Assembly: GCA_949987705.1 (NCBI GenBank)
Contig: OX465283.1
Span: 159,851,850 to 159,915,849, forward strand
DNA from: Thereva unica
Lineage: Eukaryota > Arthropoda > Insecta > Diptera > Therevidae
Length of the DNA stretch: 64,000 bases
Reading direction: 5' to 3'
Shown: positions 46,736 to 59,220 of the stretch, one piece after another
How positions within the stretch are numbered: the stretch's first letter is position 1
Layout of the letters: each line of letters begins with the position of its first letter
Notes under the pieces: model-generated
Told to the model about the DNA's origin: nothing
The model's database searches: none
What the model saw: the letters and a program-made list of their open reading frames with translations, nothing else
Made by a program: the position numbers and the translations under genes

Positions 46736-47043
46736 TTTGGAATGGTCGATTACAAATACATTCATATGTGGAACAGAGGCGTGCATAGGTAGCGGGAGCA
46801 TGCATTTTCTTTTCCACAATAAATGCCATTCAAAACTCTCTTCTTTCGTTCGTTTGTCCGTTCGTGTCGGCTCTGAGATCCATTATGACATAGTGAATCC
46901 ATTTGCTTTCCTGTAGAGCTATGATCAGCTATTTCGTATTTTTTAAGGCTGAATCACATAGTTTCGTTCTCTTTGGTTCGTTATTTTCGTTCTTTCGATC
47001 TGCGAGCTCAATGCTGTACACTCCATATGGTAGGTAGGCATGG
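46736..47043. other. No feature recognised
   Basis: No coding frame or repeat beyond the edge of the downstream MITE. Confidence 0.5.
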
Positions 47044-47227
47044 TACAATAATGCAAAGTAGGCTCATAACGAAAAGCTCTGTTTCCATCTTGAAAAGCTT
47101 AAACATAATTTGTTAGAGAAAAGATCTGAGTTACGTCAGGGGAAAGCTTTTTTCCCGTATGAACTGAGATCTGAGTGACGTCACGAAGCCAGAGCTTTTC
47201 CTTATGAGCTTACCTTGTATTATTGTA
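47044..47227. mobile_element. MITE with TACAATAATGCAAAG ends
   Basis: 184 bp. TACAATAATGCAAAGTAGGC at the left pairs with GCTTACCTTGTATTATTGTA at the right. Inside are further inverted parts with GATCTGAGTKACGTCA. A related outer end, GCTTACGTTGTATTATTGCA, occurs at 47591-47611, so a second, larger inverted pair spans 47040-47617. Confidence 0.75.
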
Positions 47228-50039
47228 GGAATAAATACGAACCAAAATAGGAGGTTTTGAGAAATTTTGAAAAAGGCGAAAGAATGGAAAGAACAACATA
47301 ACCACACCTTTGGAGTGTTTATTTGATGATGTTTATGTTTAATTTGATTTTTTAGCATGGTTCAAGAGAGAAAAAATCGAGCAATTCATTATAATGAGTA
47401 TTGAAATCATAAACAAAATGTATACCAAATAACACAACTTCAAATGCGATATAAATGAATAATTGTCAATAATTACAAGTGTCCCGTGATGTCACTCAGA
47501 TTTTCGCTCACGAAGGATAAAAGCTTTCTCGTGACGTTACTCAGGTCTATTCATGTAAGAAGAGTAAAAGCTTTTCAAAATGGAAGCAGAGCTTACGTTG
47601 TATTATTGCACCATGAACAGTGCTTTCTTCTTTCTTTTCCGTTCTATCCTTTTGGAACGAACGAAAGAAGCAGAACGTAGGCTTTCGCCCTAAATTTGGG
47701 GTGGGGGGGGGGGGACTGGCGAATGAGGATTTTTAGGGGCTTCAAATTTTTAGGAGTAATTTTAGGGGGTTGTAGCAATGCTCTGAAATATTTGAAACAG
47801 TTTTACGGCAATTAAAAAACCTTATTTCTGTTCTCTTATTAGAGGGGGGGGGGGCGTGAAAACTATCAGAATTCGCCCTTTCATTCGTGTTTATTCTATG
47901 AAAAAGTTATTCGGTCAATTCAGCTGTGCGTTTAGTTATATGGTTTAAAATTCTTTGGTTATGGGGTTATACCCGATTAGCATTGGAGGGGGTGCGGATA
48001 GGGCCCTACTCCATCATCTAAGGCCTCTTTCAAGCCTCGTCATGATGAATGGCCTATTTGGTCCCCTTGTAACGGTCGGAATTATTAGTTATTTGGGTGG
48101 GGAAATTTAGTTGGGAAATCACCTTGTAGGCAAAGGGAAATTTATTGTAAATCACTTTTGAGGAAAAGGAAAAATTTAAAAAGAGGTAGGCGAGAACAAA
48201 AAAATAATGGAGTTAGTCAGGAAAAAAAGAAAAATTTGAGAGTTCAGTTAGTGTGAGTCAGCTCGTAGAGTTTTTTTGGAATGATTTGCTAATATTTTTG
48301 CAATCAGTCAGGAGATTCAGTTTTTTTTCAATCGGTTTTTTTGCAATTGGCTTTTTTGCATGACGGAGTAAATAGTGGCGGCTACCGTGTTCGCTCCCAA
48401 CCTGATGGTAATCAAGAAGCTACCAAGAAGTCTTCCAAAAAAACCAACCAGAAGGGGTCAAGAAACCAGCGACAAGGAATCCTGCTTCTCATTTCCTGGC
48501 GATTTGCAGCGTGCAGACGAAAAAGGCTTTCATCGTATGTGTAGCAAGGCGGTCATTGCTCATCTAGCAGCAAATTTCGAAGGAGAATATTTGGGTGGTG
48601 CTATTCTGGTGTACCTTGGATTCCACGTCTGTTGGTCAACCTGAGATCATCGGCGTTTCTCAAAAGAGTACAAGAATTTCGTCACATTAACACGGAAGTG
48701 ATTGGCTGCCGTGTTGATTCACATTTTTGGTCAATTGGCTTGGTGTAGGAAAGGAAGAAGAGGCACATGCATTGCGGCTTCATTTCACTAGTGGTCACCG
48801 AGGTGTTTTACGGCAGTGTACTATTAATGAATTGCCTGGTGGCAGATTTGGTCATGAAGCGTTGCGCCTGGTGAACACTTTTCAAGTACGGATATAGATG
48901 GTGAAGTCGGCCTAATTTGATTGGACTAAGGGCGATAAAGGTATCGTGCCAACTTAAGAAGGAACAAAGAAGTATTGATTTTTCGGTATGGCATTTACTT
49001 TGTATATTACTTTTGCAATATATTCGGAAAGGTGGTAGTAAATTTGGGTTTCAAAAGAAAAAAAGATATCTAAAATAGCTATACACACATATATAGATTT
49101 ACACAATACAAATAAATAAAATAACACAAATTTTTACCTTCATTTATTAACTTTAACTTTATTACTCAAATAATAATTTTAACGGTATTAAGCAAATACT
49201 TTATAAATTGTTGTTCTTTCACTGTTCCCGTACAATTGTTATGTAATAATTTAAACGAAATTTCCTTTTTATTTGTTCTAATTTTATTATAAAATATTGG
49301 CTTAAATTTTTTTTTATTTGCAAAATAATTTTCTGGTTGTTTTCCAATAACTTATTCGTAATTATAATTGGACACGATATTTGTTGATACCACTTGTGAG
49401 TAAAACGAAGCGAAATTGGTACCAATACGAGACGTTTTGCAAATCAGTTAGCATACGGAAGTATCCCTACCGGGGAAATTGTGAATGTTTTTATGTTGAA
49501 ACTGTAAATGTATTGAGCTATGATGACATTGTTCTAATCGTGTCCCATTGAATATTGATGTTACCTATTGGTGTTTCTAGTATTTTGTTAATGTGTCTGA
49601 AATAAAAGAAAACAATTTTTAAGTTATTAAGAATGAACTCAAGTTGTTAGATTTTTTCTTGGGAATGGTTGGGACGGATGACTTCCTTTTCAGGGTTTGA
49701 CGCGTCGCAGACGATGATCGGAAAAGGATGATGGCGGAATTCAAGTTACATAGTCACAGGTAAGTGGTGAACCAGCCTCGGTAAGCCCCGGCCACACACC
49801 CCACGACCCCTCCGGCGAGCTAGACAACTCCGTGTGGCCGGCGTAGGAGTTCCGGATTTTCTTTTTATTTCTTATGTATGGTGTTGGCTCCTTGGCCATG
49901 CTCTTCCGGGCTTTTGGCTAAGGGGGTAACACCTCGCATAAGTGGCGCCCACTATTTAGATCGCGCCATTATGCTGTTACACCCTTAAGGAAAAATCATT
50001 GCTACCTGATCCCGCGCCGGCGTCGAAAGCTTTATATTT
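47228..50039. other. No gene recognised
   Basis: Holds the outer half of the previous MITE family (to 47617), two poly-G runs (about 47699-47713 and 47846-47856) and AT-rich sequence. Frames at 48341-48644 do not match any family I know. Confidence 0.5.
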
Positions 50040-50156
50040 TTAAACGCAAGTGTCGTTTTACCAACTGAGTACTCAATCTCCCAACTGAGTACTAATTACC
50101 TTAACTGCTACTTGACCACTGTAATTGAACCAGAACCGGTCTGTTGAGTATGTTAA
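50040..50156 (-). rRNA. 5S rRNA-derived copy 2 (diverged)
   Basis: On the minus strand the order is CATACTCAACAGACCGGTTC, TGGTTCAATT, GTAGCAGTTAAGG, TTAGTACTCAGTTGGGAGA, the same order as copy 1 and 5S rRNA. A short internal duplication repeats GAGTACTCAGTTGG. It is followed by GGTAAAACGACAC and GCGTTTAAAAA, which resemble the sequence after the other two copies. Confidence 0.65.
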
Positions 50157-50746
50157 ATGACACCCTTTAAAGTCACCAACATAATTGCATCAAATATGAA
50201 GCGATATAACAAAAAACTAAAGCTTTGTATGACTAATACTAAAGCTTAAGGGTATTACTTTAAAGCTTTTTAAAAAGTAAAGCAGATGCTGGGACTGCCC
50301 CCTTTGATTTGTAATGAGGTTGCCTCATAGAGCTCTTATGAGGAGGAACTGATTAGGCATACCTCACTTCAGTATCGGAAACGGAATTTATTCTGGCCCG
50401 CGTTATAAAAAATGTTGCCCACCCTTAAGGTAATGAGTTCAGCAATTAGGGGTTTTGGGGGGTATTTCGATCAGTTCGTAGGGGTAAATTTTTTACGAGT
50501 TGGTAGCCCTGGCAGAACGGAGCTATGTGCCTTTAGTGATTATAAAAGCGAACGCAGAGACTCCGTCTTGTTGAGCGTCGAATTCCATATTCCATTGTCT
50601 GGTTCGTTGCCGTTCAGTCCGTCCTTTGCGTTGGTAGGGTGACAGCCTACTTCTCAACCCCTCACCTGGAGAACTAGTCCAGTGTTTGTATCATATTCAG
50701 GCATGAAACGGTCGCCTTGCACCCTCTTCTGGCTGTTACTCTTATA
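50157..50746. other. No gene recognised
   Basis: A cluster of CTAAAGCTTTR-type motifs lies near 50218-50265. No coding frame of note. Confidence 0.5.
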
Positions 50747-51388
50747 CAGGGTGTATCCAAGGGCGTTTCCAGCCAACTAGCTTAGGGGGGTAATTAAAAA
50801 AAAAGAAAAAACTGAAATATTTTTTTTATTCCATAAAGACAAAACAATCGAGATCAAAAAATATAATTTGTATAAAAAGGAATTTATATAATAATAAAAT
50901 AAAAAATAGGGGTTTTTATTTTGTTTAGAAAATCGCTTTCTACCCCCTACTTTTTTGTGGGAGGAAGGATGCAGAATTGAAAAAAAAGTACCAAACCCCT
51001 ATTTTTTTTGCAGATTTAGATTCTTCTTGAAAAAATATGAAGATTTTATTCTTATCATTTTTTGTGACTCGCCTTAGATGGCGCTGTAATCGGTGGAAAT
51101 TAATAAATCATAAAAAACTTTTTCCTCCGATTACAGCGCCATATATGGCGAATCGCAAAAAATGTTTGGGACAAAATCTTCATATTCTTTTATGAAGATT
51201 CTGAATCTGAGGGTTTCCATTTAAGTTTTTGAAGTTGCACCCCCTACCCCTAACAGGGGGTAGGGGGCGTTTTTGGTATGGCTGGATAGAGTTTGAAAAA
51301 ATATTTGATACGTGTTTTTTTAGTTTTAATTTTTTTTTTCAAAACTCTTCGAAATAATGGGGTGGTACGGGTGGTCTGAGACACCCTG
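50747..51388. mobile_element. Fold-back element with CAGGGTGT ends, related to 3591-3993
   Basis: Bounded by TA-CAGGGTGT and ACACCCTG-TA. The right 29 bp (GGGTGGTACGGGTGGTCTGA...) match the right end of the MITE at 3591-3993. The left end shares only the first eight bases. The centre (about 51020-51210) is a long imperfect palindrome around GATTACAGCGCCAT. It could be two merged elements. Confidence 0.6.
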
Positions 51389-51564
51389 TATATTGAACTA
51401 AGAAATGCGATTCGCGCTCTCTTAATGTAACACGATGTAACGATTAACAATTGCTGCGTTTTTTAATCTGTTCTGTTCTTTCCTGGTACAGCTTCCACAC
51501 AAATTCTTGTCCCCGACAATTACTGAGAACCGTATCCAGGCCAAAGAGAAATTAAATTTAAATT

Positions 51565-51918
51565 AAAGGACCCCGCACGTTTCTTATGGAAAATGACTTT
51601 CGGTCAAATTGAACGAGTCTATGTTCTTTGGATAGAGGAAGTCTCCCTGAACAAAAGTCTCAATGGGCACGAAACCCAAAACTTAAGATTTTTGGTACCT
51701 TTAGACATCTGAAGTTTTTCATTTTTCGGTCTGTTGATGTTTTTTGCGGTATAGCAAAGAAATAACGTCGCATTATTTAAGTAATGCTAGTGTTCATTTA
51801 ATTATTTTTAATTTTTTTTTTTAGACTTTTGTTCAGGGAGACTTCCTCTATCCAAAAAGCATAGACTCGTTCAATTTGACCGAAAGTCATTTTCCATAAG
51901 AAACGTGCGGGGTCCTTT
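51565..51918. mobile_element. Fold-back MITE with ~96-bp inverted ends
   Basis: AAAGGACCCCGCACGTTTCT at the left is mirrored at the right. The inverted arms are about 96 bp and nearly identical (one small difference near CTATG), separated by about 160 bp. No convincing target duplication. No coding. Confidence 0.88.
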
Positions 51919-52468
51919 CCCTTTTCCCTTATACGTTTTTTAAATTGGCAGTTGACAAATAAAATAAATTCTTTGTTTACTGAATAAAAAACGCGAAAAA
52001 TTGATAGAGATTTTTATAAAATAGTAAAAGAATTAAAAAGTCCACAGCCGTAATTTATGCAAATGAAAATTAAAATGTTCCTTGCGTTTTTTTAAATGTT
52101 CCAGGACAGAATAGGTTTAAAAAACGCACCTAATATTAAAGAGACTAATAGTATCAACGTATGTCGCGTATATTTAGAAAAGGGAACCAGTGCAAAGGAA
52201 GAAGTTCATCACTTCTCTTTCGGCGCTTGAGCAGTTAACTTCGGTTTGTTTACATAGCGTGCCATATTAGCTTAAGTCACGGGTATCGGTCCCTTCCACG
52301 ACTCTCCAGGAGAAAAAATTCACAGTCATAGATCGCCGACTAGATTCACCATACACTTAACTTTTTTGTTTGTAATATTAGTAATTTTTAAGAATAAAAA
52401 TAAATAAGGGAACGCAAATCTTGGGGGGGGGGGTAATTACCCAATTACCCCCCTCTGAAACCGCCACT

Positions 52469-52889
52469 GGGTGTATCCGATAAGTTCACGAAGCGGCCGG
52501 CTATGGCTAAAGTTTAGATAAACGAACATGTATTGGTGGTGGGAGGGGTCGTAAATTTTTAGCGGCTAGGGCGTTTTGACTTTTTTTTTGTAGAGGTTTA
52601 CATATCACCCTGTATTTCTCTAACCCTTTCACATGGTAGCAATGTAAACAGAATACTCGCACCTTTCTAAAACTGTTAAAGTCAAGGTTCTACTCTATCA
52701 ACTTCCAGAGTTATGAGTCGTCAAAGTAAAACAAAAATTTTTTTTTCAATTTTGAAATTATAAGCTGTTTTTATGTTAAAATTGGCCCTCTTTGGTACTT
52801 TTCGACCAAGCTCAAGCCCATTCGATTTTTATTCGTCTATTCAAAACGTTTCCACAGCCGGCCGCTTTGTAATCCTAAGCAATACACCC
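52469..52889. mobile_element. MITE with GGGTGTAT ends and a core shared with the fold-back arms
   Basis: GGGTGTATCC, then AAGCGGCCGGCT, at the left pairs with AGCCGGCCGCTT and AATACACCC at the right (about 34 bp, imperfect). The interior (TAGAGGTTTACATATCACCC, ACTTCCAGAGTTATGAGTCG, TTTGGTACTTTT) is a diverged match to 35135-35500 of the left arm of the Transib-like fold-back element, although the ends differ. Confidence 0.75.
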
Positions 52890-52978
52890 GGTAGACAAGG
52901 TATCCAAGGGTCACCTGATGTAAAGTCAACATCTGCGACGAGGTGGAGGTAGAATTCGGTAGCATTGTGGTAGATCTT

Positions 52979-53495
52979 AAGTGGCCCACACACTCTCAGC
53001 TTTAACTGCGCAGTTGAACTGTGTAAAAAAACTGTGCAATAAACTGAACTGAAAGTGTGTGCGTTCGTCAGTTCGTTGTACGGTTTCTTGGTCAGTCTCG
53101 TCAGTTTTGTTGATTTGAGTACATCCTTTTAATAATGGGAAATAGACGGAACTGAGAGAACTGAACGATTAACTGTCTGAAGGCCCCCATACACGGTCAA
53201 ATTGGCTGTACAACCAGATTTTCATCAAACCTATAAGCGCAATGTATTTTGATCGGCCGACCGGCCCACAATCGATAGTTTTGGTTGTACAACCGCACTT
53301 CGCTGTACAACCAATTGGACCGTGTATGGGGGCCTTGACTTGCGCAGTTTATCGGAGCAAAAGAGAGTGCAGAAGCTCAAGCCTGAGAAGTGAGTGAAAA
53401 TAGTTCAAAACTACACAGTTAAAACAATTTATAGCTCAAACATGACTTCACACGTGGTAAACTGCGCAGTTAAACTGAAAGTATATGGGCCGCTT
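52979..53495. mobile_element. MITE with AAGYGGCCCA ends, copy 2, with nested MITE
   Basis: Relative of 19194-19532: AAGTGGCCCACACACTCTCA at the left, GTATATGGGCCGCTT at the right, and ACTGCGCAGTT inside both ends. A 157-bp element at 53180-53336 is inserted in it. Copy 1, which is uninterrupted at that place, confirms the insertion. Confidence 0.85.
53180..53336. mobile_element. Nested 157-bp MITE with AAGGCCCCCATACACGG ends
   Basis: AAGGCCCCCATACACGGTC at the left is mirrored perfectly at the right. GGCTGTACAACC / GGTTGTACA-type inner arms follow. The target duplication is not clean. Confidence 0.9.
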
Positions 53496-56400
53496 TCGAT
53501 CGTATTCGCTGATGGCTTGTCTCAGGGCTGTTAGCTTAACCACCTAAATCAATATTATTAAAATTACAGGACAAATTCGTAAGGGTAATTTTATGGAAAC
53601 TTTTCTCTGGATAAAAACCAATTAATTGGTATAAGGAAGTACCTAATGGAAAACATTTTCGAAATGCTAAAGATAAAATAACTACTCCATTTAACTTCAT
53701 TAAAAATCACATTTGCGGCTGTAAGACAACATTATAAAACCCATTTGTCAATTAGTCCTCATATTTAGCAAGTAATCTTTCACACTTCAAAAAAATACAT
53801 ATATGTATTCCGTTTGAAGTCTATTATCCCGACCGGACTTCCTAGCAGAAAAAAGCCTCTTCTTGTCCTGTTAAAAACAATGAAACGCACAATAAATCTT
53901 TCTGCTTTGTCAATATAAATAAGTGCTCATTTCCAGCTTTATGCTCGTCCTGTCGAATGGCAATGCATCCTCCCCACCCCCAAAACACCTATATAGGCCC
54001 AAAGGAAATGTTTTAAAACTCAGGATAAATAAAAAACAACGTCGAAATGCATGTAAAACCTTTATGCAGCAACAACAGCACCAAACTAGGGGGCGTGGAA
54101 AATTGTTGCAAAAGGATAAACATCAATTTCAGTTCCTTTTAATAAAAAATTATAAAAAGATGCTAATCAAAGAGAGCGCCAACAGCGTATCCATATATCT
54201 TTGCTTGACGAGGGTATCTATTATCCCCATTGTAACACAAGTTCCTTTGATCCAGAAATAAACAGAGAGCAGCGCTTACGAATGTGCAGCCTTAGTGCAC
54301 ATATGCACCACGAGAGTGCATGGGGACGATGCAACTGCGAAATGGATGAATCAATTTAGGATGTGCAACGATAATAAAATATGTTCGTATGCGACTGCAA
54401 CTTGTGTCCTTACGCTCTGAAAGGAGGGCTTCGTTACATTGTAGCACTATTTGAAAGGAGTGTTTCAATGTGGATATGTGCACAGTCCTCGGCTGGCTTA
54501 ACCCCGCTTTTGTAAGAAGCGAAATGCTCCTAATCTGCATGTACCGCTGGGCTGGCGATCCAGGACTAAAGGATGCCTCTCGCACCAGAAAAAGAAACAT
54601 GTTGACGTTGAGGAATTATTAAAAAAGAAACTGAGTATGCGCTTGTATGGCATAGTTTTTCCGAGGCAGCCTTCATGTGTGGCGATGGCCTACCATAGTA
54701 CAAATATATTAGCCATTCCAGAAACAGGAGGTTGGATTTACGTTGGAGACGCCCTTCCATAATGTGGTAGCAAACACATTTTTTGCATATTTCATACTTT
54801 TTTCCATTACTCTAACCAAATAACTGAGATGAGACTAGGTGCTGATGGCGTATGCTGTGGTGTAATCGAGACACAAATATTTTCTGTAGGAGTTATTGTG
54901 AAAACAGTTTACAGGTGGAAGGAGTGAGAAATCCATGTTGATTGATGTACCTGCACGTTATCCTTTCAAATTACTCTGGCTGTTACCGGTCAGTTTTTGA
55001 TTACAATACTATAGAACATAAAAACTACTTTGAGGACAATGTGTCCTTAGTAGTCCATTCAAACGATTTATCTGCAAAAAAAATTTCTTGAAGTTTCATT
55101 TCAGTATGGCAGAACAACCTAAATGAAAAAAAGAATAAAATACACTGATTAAAAAAGTTGGAAAGAGCATTGGTCTACATCCGAGATAATAAAACACTGA
55201 ACCCCTTTCGAGAATTATGTCATCTATTCCCTTCGCGAGTATTATGAATGGATATTTTATTAATAAATGATAATAACGAAAAATTGTAAGAAAAAATCAC
55301 ACCCAATCCATTCTCCTAGCTCATCAAAAAAAAATTTGCTCAAATAGCAAAAATTTTGTAATATACCATTTCCATTTCAGGGGACATTAGTAAAACTAAT
55401 CAGTGTAAAGGACTTTGTCAGACACCGTCCAAAAAGTTCTGATCTATGGTTTGAAAAATCCGTGATGTTTGTAACAGGTAACGTTTTTGCATGTGTTTGA
55501 AACAGTGGGGTTTTAAACCTTGTTGGGAAAAGCTATCGTCCTGCCGAATCCAGAAAAGGTCACTTCATTTAAAACGGGTATCATTCCAACAAGTCTATCA
55601 GATAATAGAAAAACTAATCAATTTAAGGTGCTTGTGTCCCTTAGCCGAAGTCTTTACAAAACAAAAAAGAACGCGAACACGTGAAAGACGGTGAAACATC
55701 TTTGGTGATCTTTATCTTTCTTTAAACTAAATATATAGTAAGAAAGAATAAAGCCTATTTTGTATCCCAAACGCAAAGTGCTTGGAGCTTTTTTATCGCA
55801 CAGAATTTTTTGTGTTTGGGATGTAAAATGGCCAAGTTGTATACTCACCGATTTGGGTTGTAAAGGTACCATTGCAGTTGATGACCTTCCATGATGAAAG
55901 GTCAGAATACTACTTGCAAAGCCATACTCCTTAGATACAGGTTGTACGGGACAAAACGACATGCAATGCTCATTTTCAAAGTTTCGTATTTGTAGATGAT
56001 GCAACTTGCAATTGATGATGCTGCAAACTAAATAATGGCAAATATCACCACTTTATTTTGATAGTTTTATTTTGATTTCAAATTCAACATGAATAGTAAG
56101 TAACGAAGCAACAAAAACTAGCGAAAACAAAATTTGACAACAAAACCATTCTTCTTGTGCTGTGAACCTCGGGTTGGATACTCAGATTCCCATACAACAA
56201 ACTAAAAATTTAAACAAGGGAAAATCCAAAATGAAATAAAACTCGACCAGGAGGTACCGAAGGGATCCAGAAGGGCTGGTCGTCGGGGGATCGAGGCGTG
56301 GGGAGACCCTGGATTACCACCTACTGATATGCATATGCCCATAAGGGCGGACGCTGGGCACTTATTGGAGCTAGGAGAGTACCTGAAAAAGAAAGTTCGG

Positions 56401-56810
56401 AATGAGATTCATCGTCGCCACTATACCATAAACGGGCCTTTAGCCGTTCATCCTAAAAAATCCATTTTACTGAAACAAAACCAAACACTAAATTGATTTT
56501 CAAAATTGCTAATTTAATTAAAATGTAAAAAAACAGTTATCTCACTGATGGTGTAAATTGTCTTTCTACTTCATACATCAATTGAAAAGAAAAGAAAAAC
56601 CCGCCCTGGTACCACGACGCTTTTGTTTTTACAAACAGTTACAATAGAAAAAACAAGAAATAGGGGATATTTATTGCAATTTTCCGATTGTTAATAATAT
56701 ACTCAACTAGTTAACTCGGAATATATGAATTCGTTCTGAATAATGTGATAATGTAAAGATAGTGACAGTGTGAATTAATGGTAGAACAAAAATTGGTAAC
56801 GTACTGTTGG
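53496..56810. other. No gene recognised
   Basis: Frames up to 116 codons (for example 53923-54261 plus, 55654-56004 minus) have no family resemblance. I see no strong repeats. Confidence 0.5.
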
Positions 56811-56899
56811 GAATCCGGCAAATGATGGGGATCCGGCTCGAAGGACCAAATGTTGAGAATCCAGCAAATGATGGGGATGGGCTCGAAGGACCAATGTGT
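56811..56899 (+). repeat. Two tandem copies of a ~46-bp unit
   Basis: GAATCCRGCAAATGATGGGG, then GGCTCGAAGGACC, occurs twice in a row with small differences. Confidence 0.9.
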
Positions 56900-57515
56900 G
56901 GGGACGGGATGGGGTTTAAAATATTATATTATATTATTAAGGACCTCGTAATTTAAAGACCTCGTCTGCGCACAATGAATATATTTGCTAAACTAAACTT
57001 TTATTTTACAAAAATTGTCAGCCTTTTTTATTATACGCTGACTCAATCAACTAATTATATTTATTTTACATAGTGTATTTCTCCAGGTGTTTTTTTGGGG
57101 TTGTTTTGAACTTGAACACGTACGGTGACCTATAGCCTTTGTCAAATGATAATATAATGGCTAATAAATAACAACAATTTGTAGTAAGGTAAGATAAAAA
57201 AATAATAGATATATATAATATAGAAAAACTAAGTTAAATATAATGCAATGTGGCAAAAGGCATTATCAATGCTAGAACGCTCCCTAAAAAGCTTGGGGCG
57301 TTCCTCTTCCCATCCAGTTCTATATCTTTTTTCACCTTGCATGATCGCAGTGGGGAGCACTCCTTTTACTGCTGCTTTTTAGAAGCGTTTTTGGAGCAGT
57401 CACAAAAGTATAAAAAAAAAGCTTTCTATAACCCTCCAATTTTTGTTATAGCGGTTGTGGATATGTAAAACAACTGTGGCAATTGACTTTTTTCCTTTTT
57501 AAACACTATTGTCGA
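56900..57515. other. No feature recognised
   Basis: AT-rich sequence without a coding frame of note. Confidence 0.5.
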
Positions 57516-57605
57516 TAGCGGTTTTACCGAGCGGTCCCCCAACTAAGCACCGAAAACGGCCAATTTGCTGCCTGACCACCGCATCGAACGAGAACGGGTC
57601 TATAT
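57516..57605 (-). rRNA. 5S rRNA-derived copy 3
   Basis: On the minus strand: CCGTTCTCGTTCGATGCGGT, GGTCAGGCAGCAAATTGGCC, GTGCTTAGTTGGGGGACCGC, then TCGGTAAAACCG. The order and key motifs of 5S rRNA are clear but stems are broken. The downstream GGTAAAAC...GTTTAAAAA resembles copy 2, which argues for a SINE-like family rather than separate gene copies. Confidence 0.75.
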
Positions 57606-58348
57606 TTTCCCGTTTTCTACAATTCCTTAAAGGTACAATCGAAGGATATTAACATCGATCCAAATTCGCTCCCCTTCGTAATGCTTCAAATTTCTCAGCG
57701 ATATCTTCTGGATTGATTCTGCCAAAAGAAAGATAAGTACTGAGCCCCAGAGCCAAGCACAAGGACCTGTTTCATTCTAGGCTGCACTAAGTATCTTTAG
57801 ATTCGTCTGTGAATAAAGAATCTACTGTTAAGTATCAATATTTAATGCTCGCAAATTTTTTTAGATACCAATTTTTTGGAATTTCAATGAGCCTATTCAG
57901 ACGCTGCCATAAGTGTGCTGAGCAAAACCGGTTTTATTCAACCCCTCGGAACACACACGGGGCGTAATTGTGTTTAGAACATTTGAAACCTTCACAGGAA
58001 CGTTTAAATGTATTATAAATAAAATTCACTTGTCAGACAAAAACAGAGCTAAAGAAAACAAGAGATAGAAGTAACATTTTATATATGTGTAAGTTTTCAC
58101 GCGTTTGCTTTTGCGTGAAAAATGTTTCGTTAAGTTCTTCCGCTCCCTTCCCTCTCTCATCTATAAAACCGGTTTTACTTGCCATTTATGTGCACCGTCT
58201 GAATAGCCCCATTCACTGTTATGTTGCCTATCGAATTCTGTTGTTGTGTCCATATGTCATGGTGTTGTATCAAACTGTCATTTGTTCAATATTTTTGACA
58301 TATCATAATGGAAAGGCAGTCTTGAACAAGTCGATATAGAGAAGTGTC
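57606..58348. other. No gene recognised
   Basis: An 84-codon frame (58085-58339) shows no family. Nothing else is visible. Confidence 0.5.
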
Positions 58349-58450
58349 ATATATGCAGCTTTTCGTCACTTTTTGTATGGAGATTTATGTAGTACATCGG
58401 CATGTCACGACTTGTTCCATATATATGTAAATGACGAAAAGCTGCATATG
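58349..58450. repeat. Inverted repeat with ATATGCAGCTTTTCGTCA arms
   Basis: CATATATGCAGCTTTTCGTC at the left pairs with TGACGAAAAGCTGCATATG at the right, with a loop of about 60 bp. Probably a small MITE. Confidence 0.8.
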
Positions 58451-58560
58451 CAGCTTCGGCCTTATTATTATTTGATATATTTACTTCATCAGAATGCGCC
58501 GTATAGTTTTGCATAATCCACCTATCATAACTTTATTCTGTTGTCAATCTACCCCCAGCC

Positions 58561-59038
58561 CAAGATAAATAGAAACTAAGGTATGGGACAAACATTTTGA
58601 CAGTTGATAATGACATCACATTGTTCAGTATTCAGTAGAAGAAATGTAAAATTTTCACATAACTCAACAAAATTTTAAAATTGAATTTAAAAGTGAATAA
58701 AAATAATACTATATATTATGTTATGGTTTTATTTAATTTCTTCTACTTGTTTTGTTCTTTCTCGGACTGTAAAACGTTTCGCACGGGGGTTTAACACATA
58801 TTCTTTTTCACTTTCACTTAAATTTCTTATAGGTATAGCACCTTTTTTAAGCCGTCGTTTTAAAAGCGGTACTTTTAGTAGGATGTATTCTAACATCCAA
58901 TCATTTTCGCTAAAATGGTGTGAACACGAGCATTGTGTACATTAAAATTTCAAGTCAACTGAACATTGTGACGTAACTAAATTTTAAGGTTAGGGCTGAT
59001 CTGTTCGTTGTCCCATACCTTAGTTTCTATTTATCTTG
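58561..59038. mobile_element. P-element-like MITE, 31-bp perfect TIRs
   Basis: A 478-bp element whose 31-bp ends are perfect mirror images, starting CAAGATAAATAG and ending CTATTTATCTTG. CCCCCAGCC lies directly to the left and TCCCCAGCC directly to the right, so an 8-9 bp duplication is present. P elements have 31-bp TIRs and 8-bp duplications, and their tip (CATGATGAAATAACATAAGG) shares CA.GAT.AAATA and TAAGG with this one. The superfamily call is inference. The 75-codon frame at 58718-58945 shows no transposase or THAP motif. Confidence 0.8.
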
Positions 59039-59220
59039 TCCCCAGCCTGCTTTTTTTCTGTAATTGGCAGATACTATCATGCGGATTGACCTGCAGTAGT
59101 TCATTGCATTATACTCCTATAAAAGGGGTCCGATCCGACAGCGACTGTAGAGTCAGGCGCTAGATATATAGGCCATATTTCCCGTACACGAATCATGTTA
59201 CAATCGTTACGTCCAATATT

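Noticed and set aside
49936..49955. LTR primer-binding site (AGTGGCGCCCAC)
   Set aside because: Only about 12 bases fit a typical site, and no LTR ends or coding sequence are nearby.
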